From Chitinophaga fulva (lineage in GTDB: Bacteria > Bacteroidota > Bacteroidia > Chitinophagales > Chitinophagaceae), in the NCBI RefSeq assembly GCF_012927205.1, contig NZ_JABBGC010000003.1, positions 186,001 to 250,000 of the forward strand: 64,000 nt of DNA, given 5' to 3'. This document shows positions 16,018 to 24,570 of the stretch, one piece after another. The notes under the pieces are model-generated. The model saw only the letters and a program-made list of their open reading frames with translations. It was not told the DNA's origin and did no database searches. The translations under genes and the position numbers were made by a program. How positions within the stretch are numbered: position 1 is the stretch's first letter; every line of letters begins with the position of its first letter.

Positions 16018-19000
16018 TCAGTTCTTAATAACTTCAAAGTTTTGTATTTGACCATTAGTTCCCGTGATTTTTACGACGTATACACCATTTGTCCAGTTGT
16101 CTGTACCAATGGTTTTCGTTGTTTCAGCAATTGTTGCCTGATAAATGCACACGCCAACACTGTTATAAACAGCAATTATCTTTTTGCCTGTCATTCCAGT
16201 AATGGTGAGCACATTATGCACTGGATTAGGATACACTGATATTTTTTCCTTGGCATTGAGCAGGGAGGCTTGCGTACCTGCTAACCGTGCTGCTGGTCCA
16301 ACAGTTAAAGTAACGCTGTCGGAAACAACCTTAGGGCAGGAACCATTGGTGACAGTGAGACGCCACTTCCGGCCATTTTGCGTAGCAGCATTCACTGCTT
16401 TCGTGAGCGTTGGTGTGGTAGAACCGGAAGCAGCGCCATCAGACCAGGAGCCATCAACCTCATTGTACCAATTACCCCCCCAATTGGTTTCCCATTGATA
16501 GACATTGCCGGTACCGGCAACGGTAGCACTGAAAGTGGCTATACTGCCAATAGGCTTTGTTACTGAAACAGGTTGTGTAATCATGGCTGCACCCGCAAGG
16601 GTAAGTATTACCGTATTGGAAGTAAACGGAGTACAAGATCCATTACCAACCAGGAGTCGCCGCGACTGGTTGTTTTGCGTAAAAGCATTCACTGATTTCA
16701 CCAGGGTTGGTGTAGTTGAACCTGTAACATCTCCGTCGTTCTTGGAACCATCGGTTTCATTAACCCAGACGCTACCCTGCAAGGCTTGCCATTGGTAACT
16801 AGTGGCTGTCCCCGATATAGTTGCACTAAAGGTAGCATTGCTGCCCATGCATGTCGTTGCAGACACCGGCTGTGATGTGATAGTAATAGCACCGGTCACG
16901 GTAAGCATTACCGAATCAGAAGTAAGTGCACCACAAGTTCCATTGCCACTAATCTGGAGACGCCACCGCTGGCCACATGGCGTAGAACCATTCACCTCTT
17001 TCACCAGGGTTGGTGTAGTTGAACCTATAACGTCTCCGTTGGTCTTGGGACCATCGGTTTCATTAACCCAGCTGCCACCTTGGTAGGTTTGCCATTGGTA
17101 AGTACCTCTCCCCGATGTAGCCGCACTAAAGACAGCATTGTTGCCAACAAGTACTGTTGCAGACACCGGCTGTGATGCAATAGCAGCACCGGCTACGGTA
17201 AGTGTTACCGGATTGGAAAGGATGGTACCGCAGGTAGGATTATTAATCCGTAGGCGCCATTGCCGGCCATTTTGAGTATCACCATTCACTGTTTTCACCA
17301 GCGTTGTTGTAGCTGAACCCGTAACAGCACCATCTCCCCAGTTGCCATCTCCTTCATTGCCGCCGTCAACGCCTTGCCATTGATAGGTATTACCTGTTCC
17401 TGCCACGGTGGTACTAAAGGTGGCATTGTTGCCAATACAGATTGTTGCTGAAACTGGTTGTTTCGTGATCGCTATACAGGAAGACGAGATGCTCACACTG
17501 TCGAATACAGCAGTCGCGAGCTGGTTGTTATCATGATTGGTAACAGCAAGGCCGATCCTTACAGCAGCATTCATTGCTACGGTAGTAGTGCTAACTGAGT
17601 CCCAGCTGATCCCATTGGGTGAACTGTAACCAGTGAACTGGTTACCTGCCCGTACAAGTTTTACCCAATATGGCGTAGGCGCACTTGCAACCCCTTGTAC
17701 GTTTGAAGAAGAACCACCGGTAGAAGCTCTGTGCTGCATATTAACACCGAAGCCTGGTGTTACTGTAATGAACACATATTTACTATCAGCACCGGTAGTT
17801 TCCCGGATCATCACACCAGCCTTTGACCAGACGTTGGAACCATTAAGGATTACTACTTTTGCAGTAATTTGTCCGTTACCGTTCAGCGTAGTGTCATTGA
17901 ACCTGAACTGGTCTGAATTATTCCACACATCAACACCAGATGCATAAACCGTGAAACTTTTTTTGACTGACTGATAGCAGGTTGATCCAGCTAATGACGG
18001 GCTTCCAATATCTTCGGATGTCCAGCCTGGCGCACTGTTTTGACAGCAAATGGGATCATAGGTGATAAACTTGGAAAGTGTTTGTGTACTGGTTCCATAC
18101 TGGTCTGTAACGGTTAATGTCACATCATAACTACCTGCCGAAGTACCGGCATAGTTGACCACCGGTGTCTCTGAGGTAGAAGTAGATGGTGTGCCTCCGG
18201 GGAATTGCCAGGAATAGGTCACCCCGGTACCTCCATTGCTCACCACACTGTAATCCCGGAATTGTACAGTTGGAGATTGGCAATTGGGATTTTTTGTACT
18301 GGCAGATATTTGTGCCTTCGTGGAAGAATGTTCGTACAGGTCATGATCCCAGGCACCTCTGGTGGTACCGATCAATAATTTTCCCTTGTAATAATTGATA
18401 AACAGGTTACTTACGTCCAGCATCGGCAGTCCTGTGCCTAGTCGCTGCCATTGGGTCATACTATTATTCCTATAGAAAACGCCTGATTTATTCCCCACAT
18501 AAACACCTCCATTGGTTCCCCGTTGAAAAATTATTTTTGAAATAGGATATGAACCAAGCGTATCTGTAGTGAGGTTAGTATAAGTAACACCGCCGTCCGT
18601 TGAATGTAACACTTTGCAGATTTTCTGCACTCCCGAATAAGTTACCCATATCTCATTAGGATTCGTATCGCTCACCGCCACATCACTGATGTTCTTTACA
18701 GCTGGGCCGGTTACTGATATACCGGGTGTGATCTCTGTCCAGGTTACGCCACCGTCGGCAGTTTTCCATAAATGGTTATTGGAAGGGGAAACGATACAAT
18801 AAATGCGATTGGTATCACTCATACAGATTTTTTCGCTCATTAACCTGTCGTTGAAAGTATACACCAGCTTGCTGATAGTAAGGCCATTGTCGTCGCTTCT
18901 GAGCAGGGATTTCCGCCAGGTTAGTCTTGTGCTGGCAGGAGTAGTATCCGGAAAATCGCCTGCGGTGTGGCTTACCATCGTATTAAACAGATTAGGATGA

Positions 19001-20709
19001 TATGACAGGTTATTGATCCAGTCTTGCTGGCCAGGATCTACCTGGGAGGGAGTGGATGTAGTTGTCCCGATCCCTGTTCTTGTTACACAATAAACACCAT
19101 ATCCCCTGGTAATCACATGAATACTGTCGAGCGGGTTCACATCAGTATTTTGCTGATCGGCTCCCCATACAGTGTACCACCCCCCGTTCCCGGCATGATC
19201 GCGAATAGTAAGCTGGCCGTGATTACAGCCGGCAGCCAGAATATCAGACTTAAAGGAAGCACCAAAACCCCAGAGTTCAATATTTGAAATGCCGGCAGAA
19301 ACATTATAAAAAGTGGCGCCTTTGTCGTTTGATACGACGGTTTCTCCATCATTTCCCACCATCACCTTACCATTGACAATATGTATTGACCTGATGTCGG
19401 CGTGCATCGCGTTGGAAGTAGCAAAAGTTTGCCCGTTATCTGTTGAATAATGAACTTTAGATTCGCCATAGGTACCATAAACGATGTTATTGGAATTCTT
19501 GATATCCATGGCTATGGCTTCACATCCTGAATTATTGACCATATTTTTCCGCAGGAGCGTTGGAACTCCCGTGTTCACATCCGTTTGATACAACTGCATA
19601 TAGGAATAATCGCAGTCTAAAAAAGCAAAAACAGCAGATGGTTGATCTGTTGCTGTCGCAATTGTTAAGTATTTTAAGTTTTGACTCGGAATGTCTGGTG
19701 GAATAGTAATACTTGCCAGGATAGTAAAGGTCGCCCCCTTGTCTGTGGATGCATAAATGGTAGCTTTGTTGCTATTCTCTAATCCATCTATAAAAAAAAC
19801 ACGGTTTGGGTCGTTATTGCTCCATTCCAGGATTCCGCCGGCATTATTGGTATAGCCATCTGCCCTAATGTTATTCAGGGAAGATAAAACGGAAGTCCAT
19901 ATGGCACCACCATCCGTTGACCGGTATAATGAATTGCCCCAGCGAGCCACAACAATATTTGAATCGGAAGAAGACACTGCGACATCGTATCCCTGGCCGG
20001 CAGAATAAGCAGCAACAGAACTATTAAGTCCGGTCACATTCCAGGTATAACCTCCGTCAGTGGACTTGATGACTGCAGATTCTGAAATGGCATATACAAT
20101 GTTTGTGTTGGCGGGGCAAACAACGATATCAAAATACCGGTTATTGGGCATGTTACCGTCTACAAGATGCCATGCAATTCCTCCATTGGATGATACCCAA
20201 AGGCCACCGGTCACAAAACTGATGAACATTTTTTGCGGGTTGGTTGGATCCATCCGTACACAATAAGAGTATCCTCCCCTTACAGATGCAAAACCACCTG
20301 GTAATGTTTGATTACGCGGACCGATCATATGCCAGTCTCCCGCCATCGTGTCCGTAACAGTTGAGGTTGGGGCAATACCTGCGCGAAGGCGTTGATAGTC
20401 AAAAGCAGGAGGCGCCTGTACTCTTCCCTTACTATCCAGGTAATAAATATTCTTCCTGAACCACTCTTCGCCCGTTTCCCTGGGGCCCTCCACCTGCGGA
20501 TGCCGCTTCATGTACCGGTCAAATTTTTTCAGGATGCTGAAATAGTCGGCATGTGGCTTTTGCATTAATTTATACCATTTGGATTTTTTAAATTCCTGGT
20601 CATGTTGCTCATTTTCTTCGGTTTCATGATTAGTCTGAACTCTTCGTTGTGAATGGGCTAATTGAAATACTCCCAGGCATAGTGCTGTAAGGATAAAATT
20701 TTTGATCAT
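16018..20709 (-). CDS. Giant T9SS-exported protein: BNR/Asp-box propeller, PKD, lectin-like and four Ig-like domains
   Basis: A 1563-residue secreted protein. After the signal peptide (1-20) and a pro-like region, a large beta-propeller part (about 120-800) contains repeated Asp-box motifs such as STDGGYTW, STDGGAIW, STDKGATF, STDNGQTF and TADGGVTW, as in sialidase/VPS10-type proteins. A PKD domain follows (about 800-885, YSWQFPGGTPS). A concanavalin-like module comes next (about 890-1075, with WSKAGVMIRETTGADSKYV), then four tandem Ig-like repeats (about 1076-1480), and a type A sorting domain (from about 1490, ISVYPNPVHNVLTITGM) that directs T9SS export and surface attachment. It may be a glycan-binding or hydrolytic surface protein; no catalytic residues are assigned. 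It lies between two copies of a tRNA-associated repeat. Confidence 0.9.
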   Translation of the reverse strand: MIKNFILTALCLGVFQLAHSQRRVQTNHETEENEQHDQEFKKSKWYKLMQKPHADYFSILKKFDRYMKRHPQVEGPRETGEEWFRKNIYYLDSKGRVQAPPAFDYQRLRAGIAPTSTVTDTMAGDWHMIGPRNQTLPGGFASVRGGYSYCVRMDPTNPQKMFISFVTGGLWVSSNGGIAWHLVDGNMPNNRYFDIVVCPANTNIVYAISESAVIKSTDGGYTWNVTGLNSSVAAYSAGQGYDVAVSSSDSNIVVARWGNSLYRSTDGGAIWTSVLSSLNNIRADGYTNNAGGILEWSNNDPNRVFFIDGLENSNKATIYASTDKGATFTILASITIPPDIPSQNLKYLTIATATDQPSAVFAFLDCDYSYMQLYQTDVNTGVPTLLRKNMVNNSGCEAIAMDIKNSNNIVYGTYGESKVHYSTDNGQTFATSNAMHADIRSIHIVNGKVMVGNDGETVVSNDKGATFYNVSAGISNIELWGFGASFKSDILAAGCNHGQLTIRDHAGNGGWYTVWGADQQNTDVNPLDSIHVITRGYGVYCVTRTGIGTTTSTPSQVDPGQQDWINNLSYHPNLFNTMVSHTAGDFPDTTPASTRLTWRKSLLRSDDNGLTISKLVYTFNDRLMSEKICMSDTNRIYCIVSPSNNHLWKTADGGVTWTEITPGISVTGPAVKNISDVAVSDTNPNEIWVTYSGVQKICKVLHSTDGGVTYTNLTTDTLGSYPISKIIFQRGTNGGVYVGNKSGVFYRNNSMTQWQRLGTGLPMLDVSNLFINYYKGKLLIGTTRGAWDHDLYEHSSTKAQISASTKNPNCQSPTVQFRDYSVVSNGGTGVTYSWQFPGGTPSTSTSETPVVNYAGTSAGSYDVTLTVTDQYGTSTQTLSKFITYDPICCQNSAPGWTSEDIGSPSLAGSTCYQSVKKSFTVYASGVDVWNNSDQFRFNDTTLNGNGQITAKVVILNGSNVWSKAGVMIRETTGADSKYVFITVTPGFGVNMQHRASTGGSSSNVQGVASAPTPYWVKLVRAGNQFTGYSSPNGISWDSVSTTTVAMNAAVRIGLAVTNHDNNQLATAVFDSVSISSSCIAITKQPVSATICIGNNATFSTTVAGTGNTYQWQGVDGGNEGDGNWGDGAVTGSATTTLVKTVNGDTQNGRQWRLRINNPTCGTILSNPVTLTVAGAAIASQPVSATVLVGNNAVFSAATSGRGTYQWQTYQGGSWVNETDGPKTNGDVIGSTTPTLVKEVNGSTPCGQRWRLQISGNGTCGALTSDSVMLTVTGAITITSQPVSATTCMGSNATFSATISGTATSYQWQALQGSVWVNETDGSKNDGDVTGSTTPTLVKSVNAFTQNNQSRRLLVGNGSCTPFTSNTVILTLAGAAMITQPVSVTKPIGSIATFSATVAGTGNVYQWETNWGGNWYNEVDGSWSDGAASGSTTPTLTKAVNAATQNGRKWRLTVTNGSCPKVVSDSVTLTVGPAARLAGTQASLLNAKEKISVYPNPVHNVLTITGMTGKKIIAVYNSVGVCIYQATIAETTKTIGTDNWTNGVYVVKITGTNGQIQNFEVIKN
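16285..17480 (-). repeat. Four tandem ~295-bp repeats encoding Ig-like domains
   Basis: The protein motif QPVSxT, followed 25-30 residues later by YQW and then TLVKxVN, recurs four times. The corresponding DNA positions are near 16564, 16862, 17163 and 17452, giving unit lengths of about 298, 301 and 289 bases. The two middle copies share long nearly identical DNA (around 16694-16743 and 16996-17045), suggesting recent duplication or gene conversion. Such tracts are prone to copy-number change. Confidence 0.85.
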
Positions 20710-21532
20710 AAGGGTACAAATTCGTAAGGTTGTGGAAATAGATTGATAGATACCGGCCTTAAACCGGCATAAGCGTAATGGCTGACAGGGTTTGGTTGAT
20801 GCGACGCAAACAATATACTTTCAAGACGGGGGTCAATCCTAAGAAAGCAAGCCTACATCGTTCACTGTGATTTTTTTGTGTACAGTCGAGTTGGTCATAG
20901 TTTTAGTTGCATTTAGGTAAATAGTCACTGTTTTGTGCTCCGATACCAAATATTAATACTGATAAACTGAGATAGAGAATGAACAGGCAAGAGGGGCTTA
21001 TCAACACTTTCTTTTGCAATGATTTAATATCGCGTTATAGATTGGGAAATCAAAGCCTGACACACCTTTTAAGGAATGTCAGTGGATTAAGGGATAATAG
21101 ATTCAGTCGTATCAGATTCCCTATAGGAAATTAACAATTTTTTTTCTATTCTTATCCGATTCCTACATATTTTTTTGAAAACATAGGCACATGATGGGGC
21201 TAAGCAATTATTCTACAGATACATAACATGGTACACTACTGCGGATTCTGTATTTCCCATAACAGCAACCGGTGCGAACAGATGAGGGTATCTGAGGCTT
21301 AGATAAAAAGCATATCGATGTAGTGTGACTTATCCGATTTTAAAATACTGGAAGAGGAAGCGGACGCGGTGTAGTACGCTAAATTCAGTACGATATTTTT
21401 ATACGTGTGTAGATTGCATTAGTGCTATAATTACTTTCAGCAACAAAAGAAAAGTTAACTTTGAATGCTCCTTCTTTCGCAGGAAAGCATCTATTATTTG
21501 TAGCAAATAAAATAAATTTCCACTGAAAATTT
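20710..21532. other. Noncoding, A+T-rich stretch upstream of the T9SS gene
   Basis: About 820 bases without a credible gene. The one open frame (21325-21510, plus, 61 codons) has no recognisable features and skewed composition. The promoter of the T9SS gene must lie near its left edge, but no clear TAnnTTTG element was found. If the flanking repeats are att sites, this is where an element's recombination genes might once have been; none remain. Confidence 0.5.
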
Positions 21533-21679
21533 TACCTCTAGTAGAAGCTAGTTAACCTGCATAAAGTACGGGAAACAAATTGAGGTTATATAAAAGGAAT
21601 TCGACTAAATGCGCGACTAAAAAAACAAAACCCCGCGCCATGCGCGAGGTTTTTAAAACTCCAGTGATCCCGCTGGGAC
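21533..21679. repeat. Right copy of the direct repeat, joined to the intact tRNA-Lys gene
   Basis: Pairs with 15471-15600. This copy contains the tRNA-Lys terminator and runs into the 3' end of the complete tRNA gene, with the match ending about 15 bases inside the tRNA. The distance between copies is about 6.06 kb. The interior carries the T9SS gene, a DUF4249 fragment and empty DNA. Confidence 0.8.
21619..21654 (-). terminator. Terminator of tRNA-Lys
   Basis: On the minus strand, CCTCGCGC-ATG-GCGCGGGG forms a stem with one mismatch, followed by TTTTGTTTTTTT. It sits 11 bases past the tRNA 3' end. An almost identical hairpin occurs in the left repeat at 15542-15577. Confidence 0.8.
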
Positions 21680-21737
21680 TCGAACCCAGGGCCCATACAT
21701 TAAAAGTGTATTGCTCTACCAACTGAGCTACGGAATC
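21665..21737 (-). tRNA. trnK: tRNA-Lys (anticodon UUU)
   Basis: A 73-nt cloverleaf on the minus strand. The acceptor stem is GATTCCG paired with CGGGATC (one T-G pair), with discriminator A. The D arm is GCTC-AGTTGGTA-GAGC and the anticodon arm ATACA-CTTTTAA-TGTAT with anticodon TTT. The T arm is CTGGG-TTCGAGT-CCCAG. CCA is not encoded. Its 3' end is duplicated about 6 kb to the left. Confidence 0.96.
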
Positions 21738-21899
21738 ATTTCCCCTTAATGGGAGCGCGAAGGTAGTAAAAACATTTTCATCTCCAAAAAAATTATTGAT
21801 CTTTTTTATGCCTGTAACGCGGCGTGGCACCTGCTCGCACCGTGTACACCTCCTCCGGATGGTATGGACGCAGAGCAGAAACAGATACCTTTGGCGCTG

Positions 21900-21941
21900 G
21901 TTAGAGCCAGCGCCCACCACGATAGCATCGTATTGCCTCAT
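21900..21941 (-). pseudogene. N-terminal stub of an FAD/NAD(P)-binding oxidoreductase
   Basis: The first codons after an ATG that overlaps the GNAT stop by 4 bases read MRQYDAIVVGAGSN. This is the classic start of FAD-dependent oxidoreductases (beta strand plus GxG dinucleotide-binding loop). The similarity ends there: the frame continues into unrelated sequence and across the tRNA-Lys gene. A perfect inverted repeat GGCGCTGG-CTCTAA-CCAGCGCC lies exactly at the break. The stub suggests that a GNAT-oxidoreductase operon was cut when this locus was rearranged. The evidence is short, so the call is tentative. Confidence 0.45.
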
Positions 21942-22456
21942 AGTACTTTTTTCATCATGATATCTGTTTGTTCATCCTCTCCCATTTTGAAAATATGTTT
22001 GTCAAAAGCGGCGAACCCGTTCTTTTCATAAAACCGTATCGCCCTCGGATTGTTTTCCCAAACGCCCAGCCACAGATAGGATTTCTTAAGCAAACGGGCT
22101 GTTTCCAATGCTTTTTCATACAGCAGCTGACCGACTTTTTTACCGTGATAATCGCGCTGCACATAGATGCGTTCTATCTCGATCGCCGTTCCATCCTGGG
22201 CTTCTGTTTGTGCAGTGCCGGTATTCAGCTTCAGGTAACCGACAGGTGTTTCGTTTTCAAAGGCGAGAAAAAAAAGTGATTCCTGACTACTCAGCTCTTC
22301 ACGAATTCTGGTTTCGCTAAAACTTTCTTCCAGGTATTTTTGCATGTTCGCCTCGGTATTATATGGGGCAAATGTTTCGAAAAAAGTAGTTCTCCCGATA
22401 AGCTGAATGACATTCATGTCATCAGCGGTTGCCTGGTCTATCCTGATCTGGTCCAT
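21938..22456 (-). CDS. GNAT-family N-acetyltransferase
   Basis: A 172-residue acetyl-CoA-dependent acetyltransferase. The acetyl-CoA-binding motif A is visible as IERIYVQRDYHGKKVGQLLY, and the C-terminal core as WLGVWENNPRAIRFYEKNGF. The closest look-alikes are PaiA-type enzymes, which acetylate polyamines or other small amines, but the substrate cannot be assigned. Its stop overlaps by 4 bases the ATG of a truncated oxidoreductase stub, so it probably once headed a two-gene operon. A TAnnTTTG promoter element lies 22-30 bases upstream of the ATG. Confidence 0.9.
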   Translation of the reverse strand: MDQIRIDQATADDMNVIQLIGRTTFFETFAPYNTEANMQKYLEESFSETRIREELSSQESLFFLAFENETPVGYLKLNTGTAQTEAQDGTAIEIERIYVQRDYHGKKVGQLLYEKALETARLLKKSYLWLGVWENNPRAIRFYEKNGFAAFDKHIFKMGEDEQTDIMMKKVL

Positions 22457-22478
22457 GTTTGTATCTTGTTAAATACAA

Positions 22479-22486
22479 CAAATATA
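22479..22486 (-). promoter_or_regulatory. Bacteroidota -7 promoter element (TATATTTG) for the GNAT gene
   Basis: A perfect TAnnTTTG on the minus strand, placing a start site about 10-15 bases upstream of the GNAT ATG at 22456. No clear -33 TTTG was found. Confidence 0.55.
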
Positions 22487-22628
22487 CTGCCCCATTGGCC
22501 TACATCGATAGCCCGGTTTACACAAAACACATAGTCCAATATTTCATAAAATAAATCAAAGGGCTACTGACATATAGTTGTCACAGGCAGGTTATTTCTT
22601 TGTAATCAGTAACAGAACTACTAACTTA

Positions 22629-23696
22629 ATGACGATGAACGCTTTTGATATCACCTTACTGAGATTACAGCAACAATGCCTGATCACACCGCAGCATAGC
22701 CGCCCCGGTGAACTGGTAGCCTGGATGGGCGCCGTGCAGGCACAGGATTATGCAGCCGCTAAATGGGCTATCGGTCAACGGCTCACCACCGCTACTGACA
22801 CCATGCTTGACGAAGCCATGGGCAACTGGGAAATCATCCGCACGCATGTGCTACGCCCTACCTGGCATTTTGTGGCGCCCGCAGACCTGCGCTGGATGCT
22901 GAAACTGTCCGCTCCGCGGGTCAAGGCACTGTGTTCGTATAATGATACCCGTTGGGGTATCACGAAGGCCGTCATCACCAAAAGTCAGAAGATACTGGAG
23001 AAACTGCTCCGCAACCGGCAACAGCTAACGCGGCTGCAGATAGGCCCTGCATTACAGCAGGCCGGCATTGTGACCGATGAATACCGGTTAGGCTCCCTGC
23101 TGGGGCATGCCGAGCTGGATGGACTGATCTGCAGCGGCCCCCGGCATGGCAAACAATTCTCCTACGTATTGCTGGAAGAACATGTGCCCGCAGCGGCACC
23201 GCTCTCCAAAGCGGAGTCTATAGCCAACCTGGCGCAGCGGTATTTCCACAGCCACGGGCCCGCTACTTTGCAGGACTTCGCGTGGTGGTCAGGATTGACG
23301 GTCACTGAAGCTAAAAGCGGACTGGAAGCGGTAAAAGACCAACTTGTTGCCGTGGAAGCGGATGGCAAAACCTACTGGACGCCACCCATGAAATCAACGA
23401 AAGAGAAACCGACCGTGTTCCTGTTGCCTGCCTACGATGAATTTACCGTTGCCTACAAGAAAAGAGATATCCAGCAACTGCATATCAACGGCAACCTCGC
23501 TCCTATGGCCAGCCTCGGTCCGGTCATTGTGGCCGACGGACAAATCACCGGCACCTGGAAACGTACGGTCAATAAAAAAGATATCTCCCTGGAACTCCAA
23601 CCAATCAAACCACTGAAAAAAACACACCAGCCCGCCCTGAAAAAAGCAATCCAGCAGTACAGTGCCTTCAATGGGCTCCCCGTCACGATAAAATAA
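22629..23696 (+). CDS. Winged-helix HTH_42/AlkZ-like DNA glycosylase family protein
   Basis: A 355-residue protein of the HTH_42 (DUF1006) family, which includes AlkZ/YcaQ-type glycosylases that unhook DNA crosslinks and bulky alkyl adducts. The family motif appears near the N-terminus as MGAVQAQDYAAAKWAIG, containing the QxQ signature that supplies the catalytic glutamines in AlkZ. A second winged-helix region has LLRNRQQLTRLQIGPALQQAG, and the C-terminal part has VFLLPAYDEFTVAYKKR. I start it at ATG 22629 (MTMNAFDIT); a TTG start at 22578 is unlikely. The gene stands alone on the plus strand. Whether it acts in repair or only binds DNA is not proven by sequence. Confidence 0.85.
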   Translation: MTMNAFDITLLRLQQQCLITPQHSRPGELVAWMGAVQAQDYAAAKWAIGQRLTTATDTMLDEAMGNWEIIRTHVLRPTWHFVAPADLRWMLKLSAPRVKALCSYNDTRWGITKAVITKSQKILEKLLRNRQQLTRLQIGPALQQAGIVTDEYRLGSLLGHAELDGLICSGPRHGKQFSYVLLEEHVPAAAPLSKAESIANLAQRYFHSHGPATLQDFAWWSGLTVTEAKSGLEAVKDQLVAVEADGKTYWTPPMKSTKEKPTVFLLPAYDEFTVAYKKRDIQQLHINGNLAPMASLGPVIVADGQITGTWKRTVNKKDISLELQPIKPLKKTHQPALKKAIQQYSAFNGLPVTIK

Positions 23697-23701
23697 TTTT
23701 A

Positions 23702-23752
23702 AAAAGAATGATCATTCTTTTATATTTGCACCTAGAAAACGAACGATCATTC
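23702..23752 (+). promoter_or_regulatory. Promoter with two palindromic operators ahead of the VOC-MarR operon
   Basis: A perfect 20-bp palindrome (AAAAGAATGATCATTCTTTT, 23702-23721) abuts a perfect -7 element TATATTTG (23721-23728). A second, one-mismatch copy GAACGATCATTC follows at 23741-23752, close to the expected start site. Centre-to-centre spacing is 35 bp. A dimeric repressor bound at both sites would block the promoter; the MarR-like protein two genes down is the obvious candidate. Confidence 0.75.
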
Positions 23753-23771
23753 TTTTTAAAATTCTAATACA

Positions 23772-24143
23772 ATGACACTCAACCACCTAAACCTGACCGT
23801 TAACGATGTGGCCGATGCCAGCCACTTCTTTCAGACATACCTTGGATTCGAACCTGCCGATATGCCCTCCAACGATGCCCTCGCTGTATTGAACGGCCCC
23901 GATGGTTTCATACTGGTGCTCATGCACAACCGGTTCAATGAAAGCGGCCAGCACACTTACCCCGATTCTTTTCATATCGGGTTCTATCTGCCGGACCAGA
24001 CAGCTGTACATAACACCTGGCAACAGCTGCATGACGGCGGCATTCCGCTTACAGAATCCCCACGCCGGATCAGGAAAACTTTTGGTTTCTACTTCCGGTA
24101 TGACGACATCATGATTGAAATAACCACCGCTAGCAAAGACTAA
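23772..24143 (+). CDS. VOC-family (glyoxalase/bleomycin-resistance fold) protein
   Basis: A 123-residue single VOC protein with the paired beta-alpha-beta-beta-beta modules: LNHLNLTVNDVADASHFFQT at the start, LGFEPADM, GFILVLMHNR, SFHIGFYLPD and YFRYDDIMIEITT at the end. Candidate metal ligands are His5 and the C-terminal Glu. VOC proteins isomerise, cleave or sequester small molecules. It is the first gene of an operon, with only one base between its stop and the MarR-like gene. A palindrome-flanked promoter precedes it, so it is probably induced by a small toxic or aromatic compound sensed by that regulator (inference). Confidence 0.9.
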   Translation: MTLNHLNLTVNDVADASHFFQTYLGFEPADMPSNDALAVLNGPDGFILVLMHNRFNESGQHTYPDSFHIGFYLPDQTAVHNTWQQLHDGGIPLTESPRRIRKTFGFYFRYDDIMIEITTASKD

Positions 24144-24144
24144 C

Positions 24145-24570
24145 ATGGAACACCACAAACCCATCGGCTGGTATCTGAAAGAAGCAGACAGCCTGATCAC
24201 CTCCGCCTTCGGCAATGCTTTCGAATGTTTTGGCCTGACACGATTTCACTGGCAACTGCTGAAAAACATTGCTGATAACGGTGAAATATATACGAAAGAC
24301 TATTACCCACAGGTAGCCCGGTTCATCACACCGGAGACATTCCAGGCCATCATTGCTACCCTGCAAACCAGGGACTGGATCTCGGTACACAATGATACCT
24401 GCCGTTTTACCGCCTCCGGCGCAGATGTTTTCGCTGAAATAGAAGAACGGCAAAAGCATGTCCGGGAAAAGATGCTGGAAGGCACTGATCCTGAAGACTA
24501 CGCCCACACCATTCTTTTCCTGGACAAAGTCATTCAGAATTTAAGAGCGTTCCCACAGGTCCAGCCATAA
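24145..24570 (+). CDS. MarR-like winged-helix transcriptional regulator
   Basis: A 141-residue protein with the MarR layout. The helical N-terminus (PIGWYLKEADSLITSAFGNA) forms the dimer interface, followed by a winged-helix core (LTRFHWQLLKNIADNGEIYT, then ETFQAIIATLQTRDWISVHN) and a C-terminal dimer helix (RQKHVREKMLEGTDPEDYAH). The recognition helix is less canonical than in well-known MarR proteins. It directly follows a VOC gene and probably represses its own operon through the twin palindromes at 23702-23752. Its last 30 bases overlap the convergent SnoaL-like gene. Confidence 0.78.
   Translation: MEHHKPIGWYLKEADSLITSAFGNAFECFGLTRFHWQLLKNIADNGEIYTKDYYPQVARFITPETFQAIIATLQTRDWISVHNDTCRFTASGADVFAEIEERQKHVREKMLEGTDPEDYAHTILFLDKVIQNLRAFPQVQP

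Noticed and set aside
21552..21941. A 129-codon minus-strand frame crossing tRNA-Lys
   Set aside because: Only its first 14 codons look coding (oxidoreductase stub); the rest reads through the tRNA gene and its terminator.
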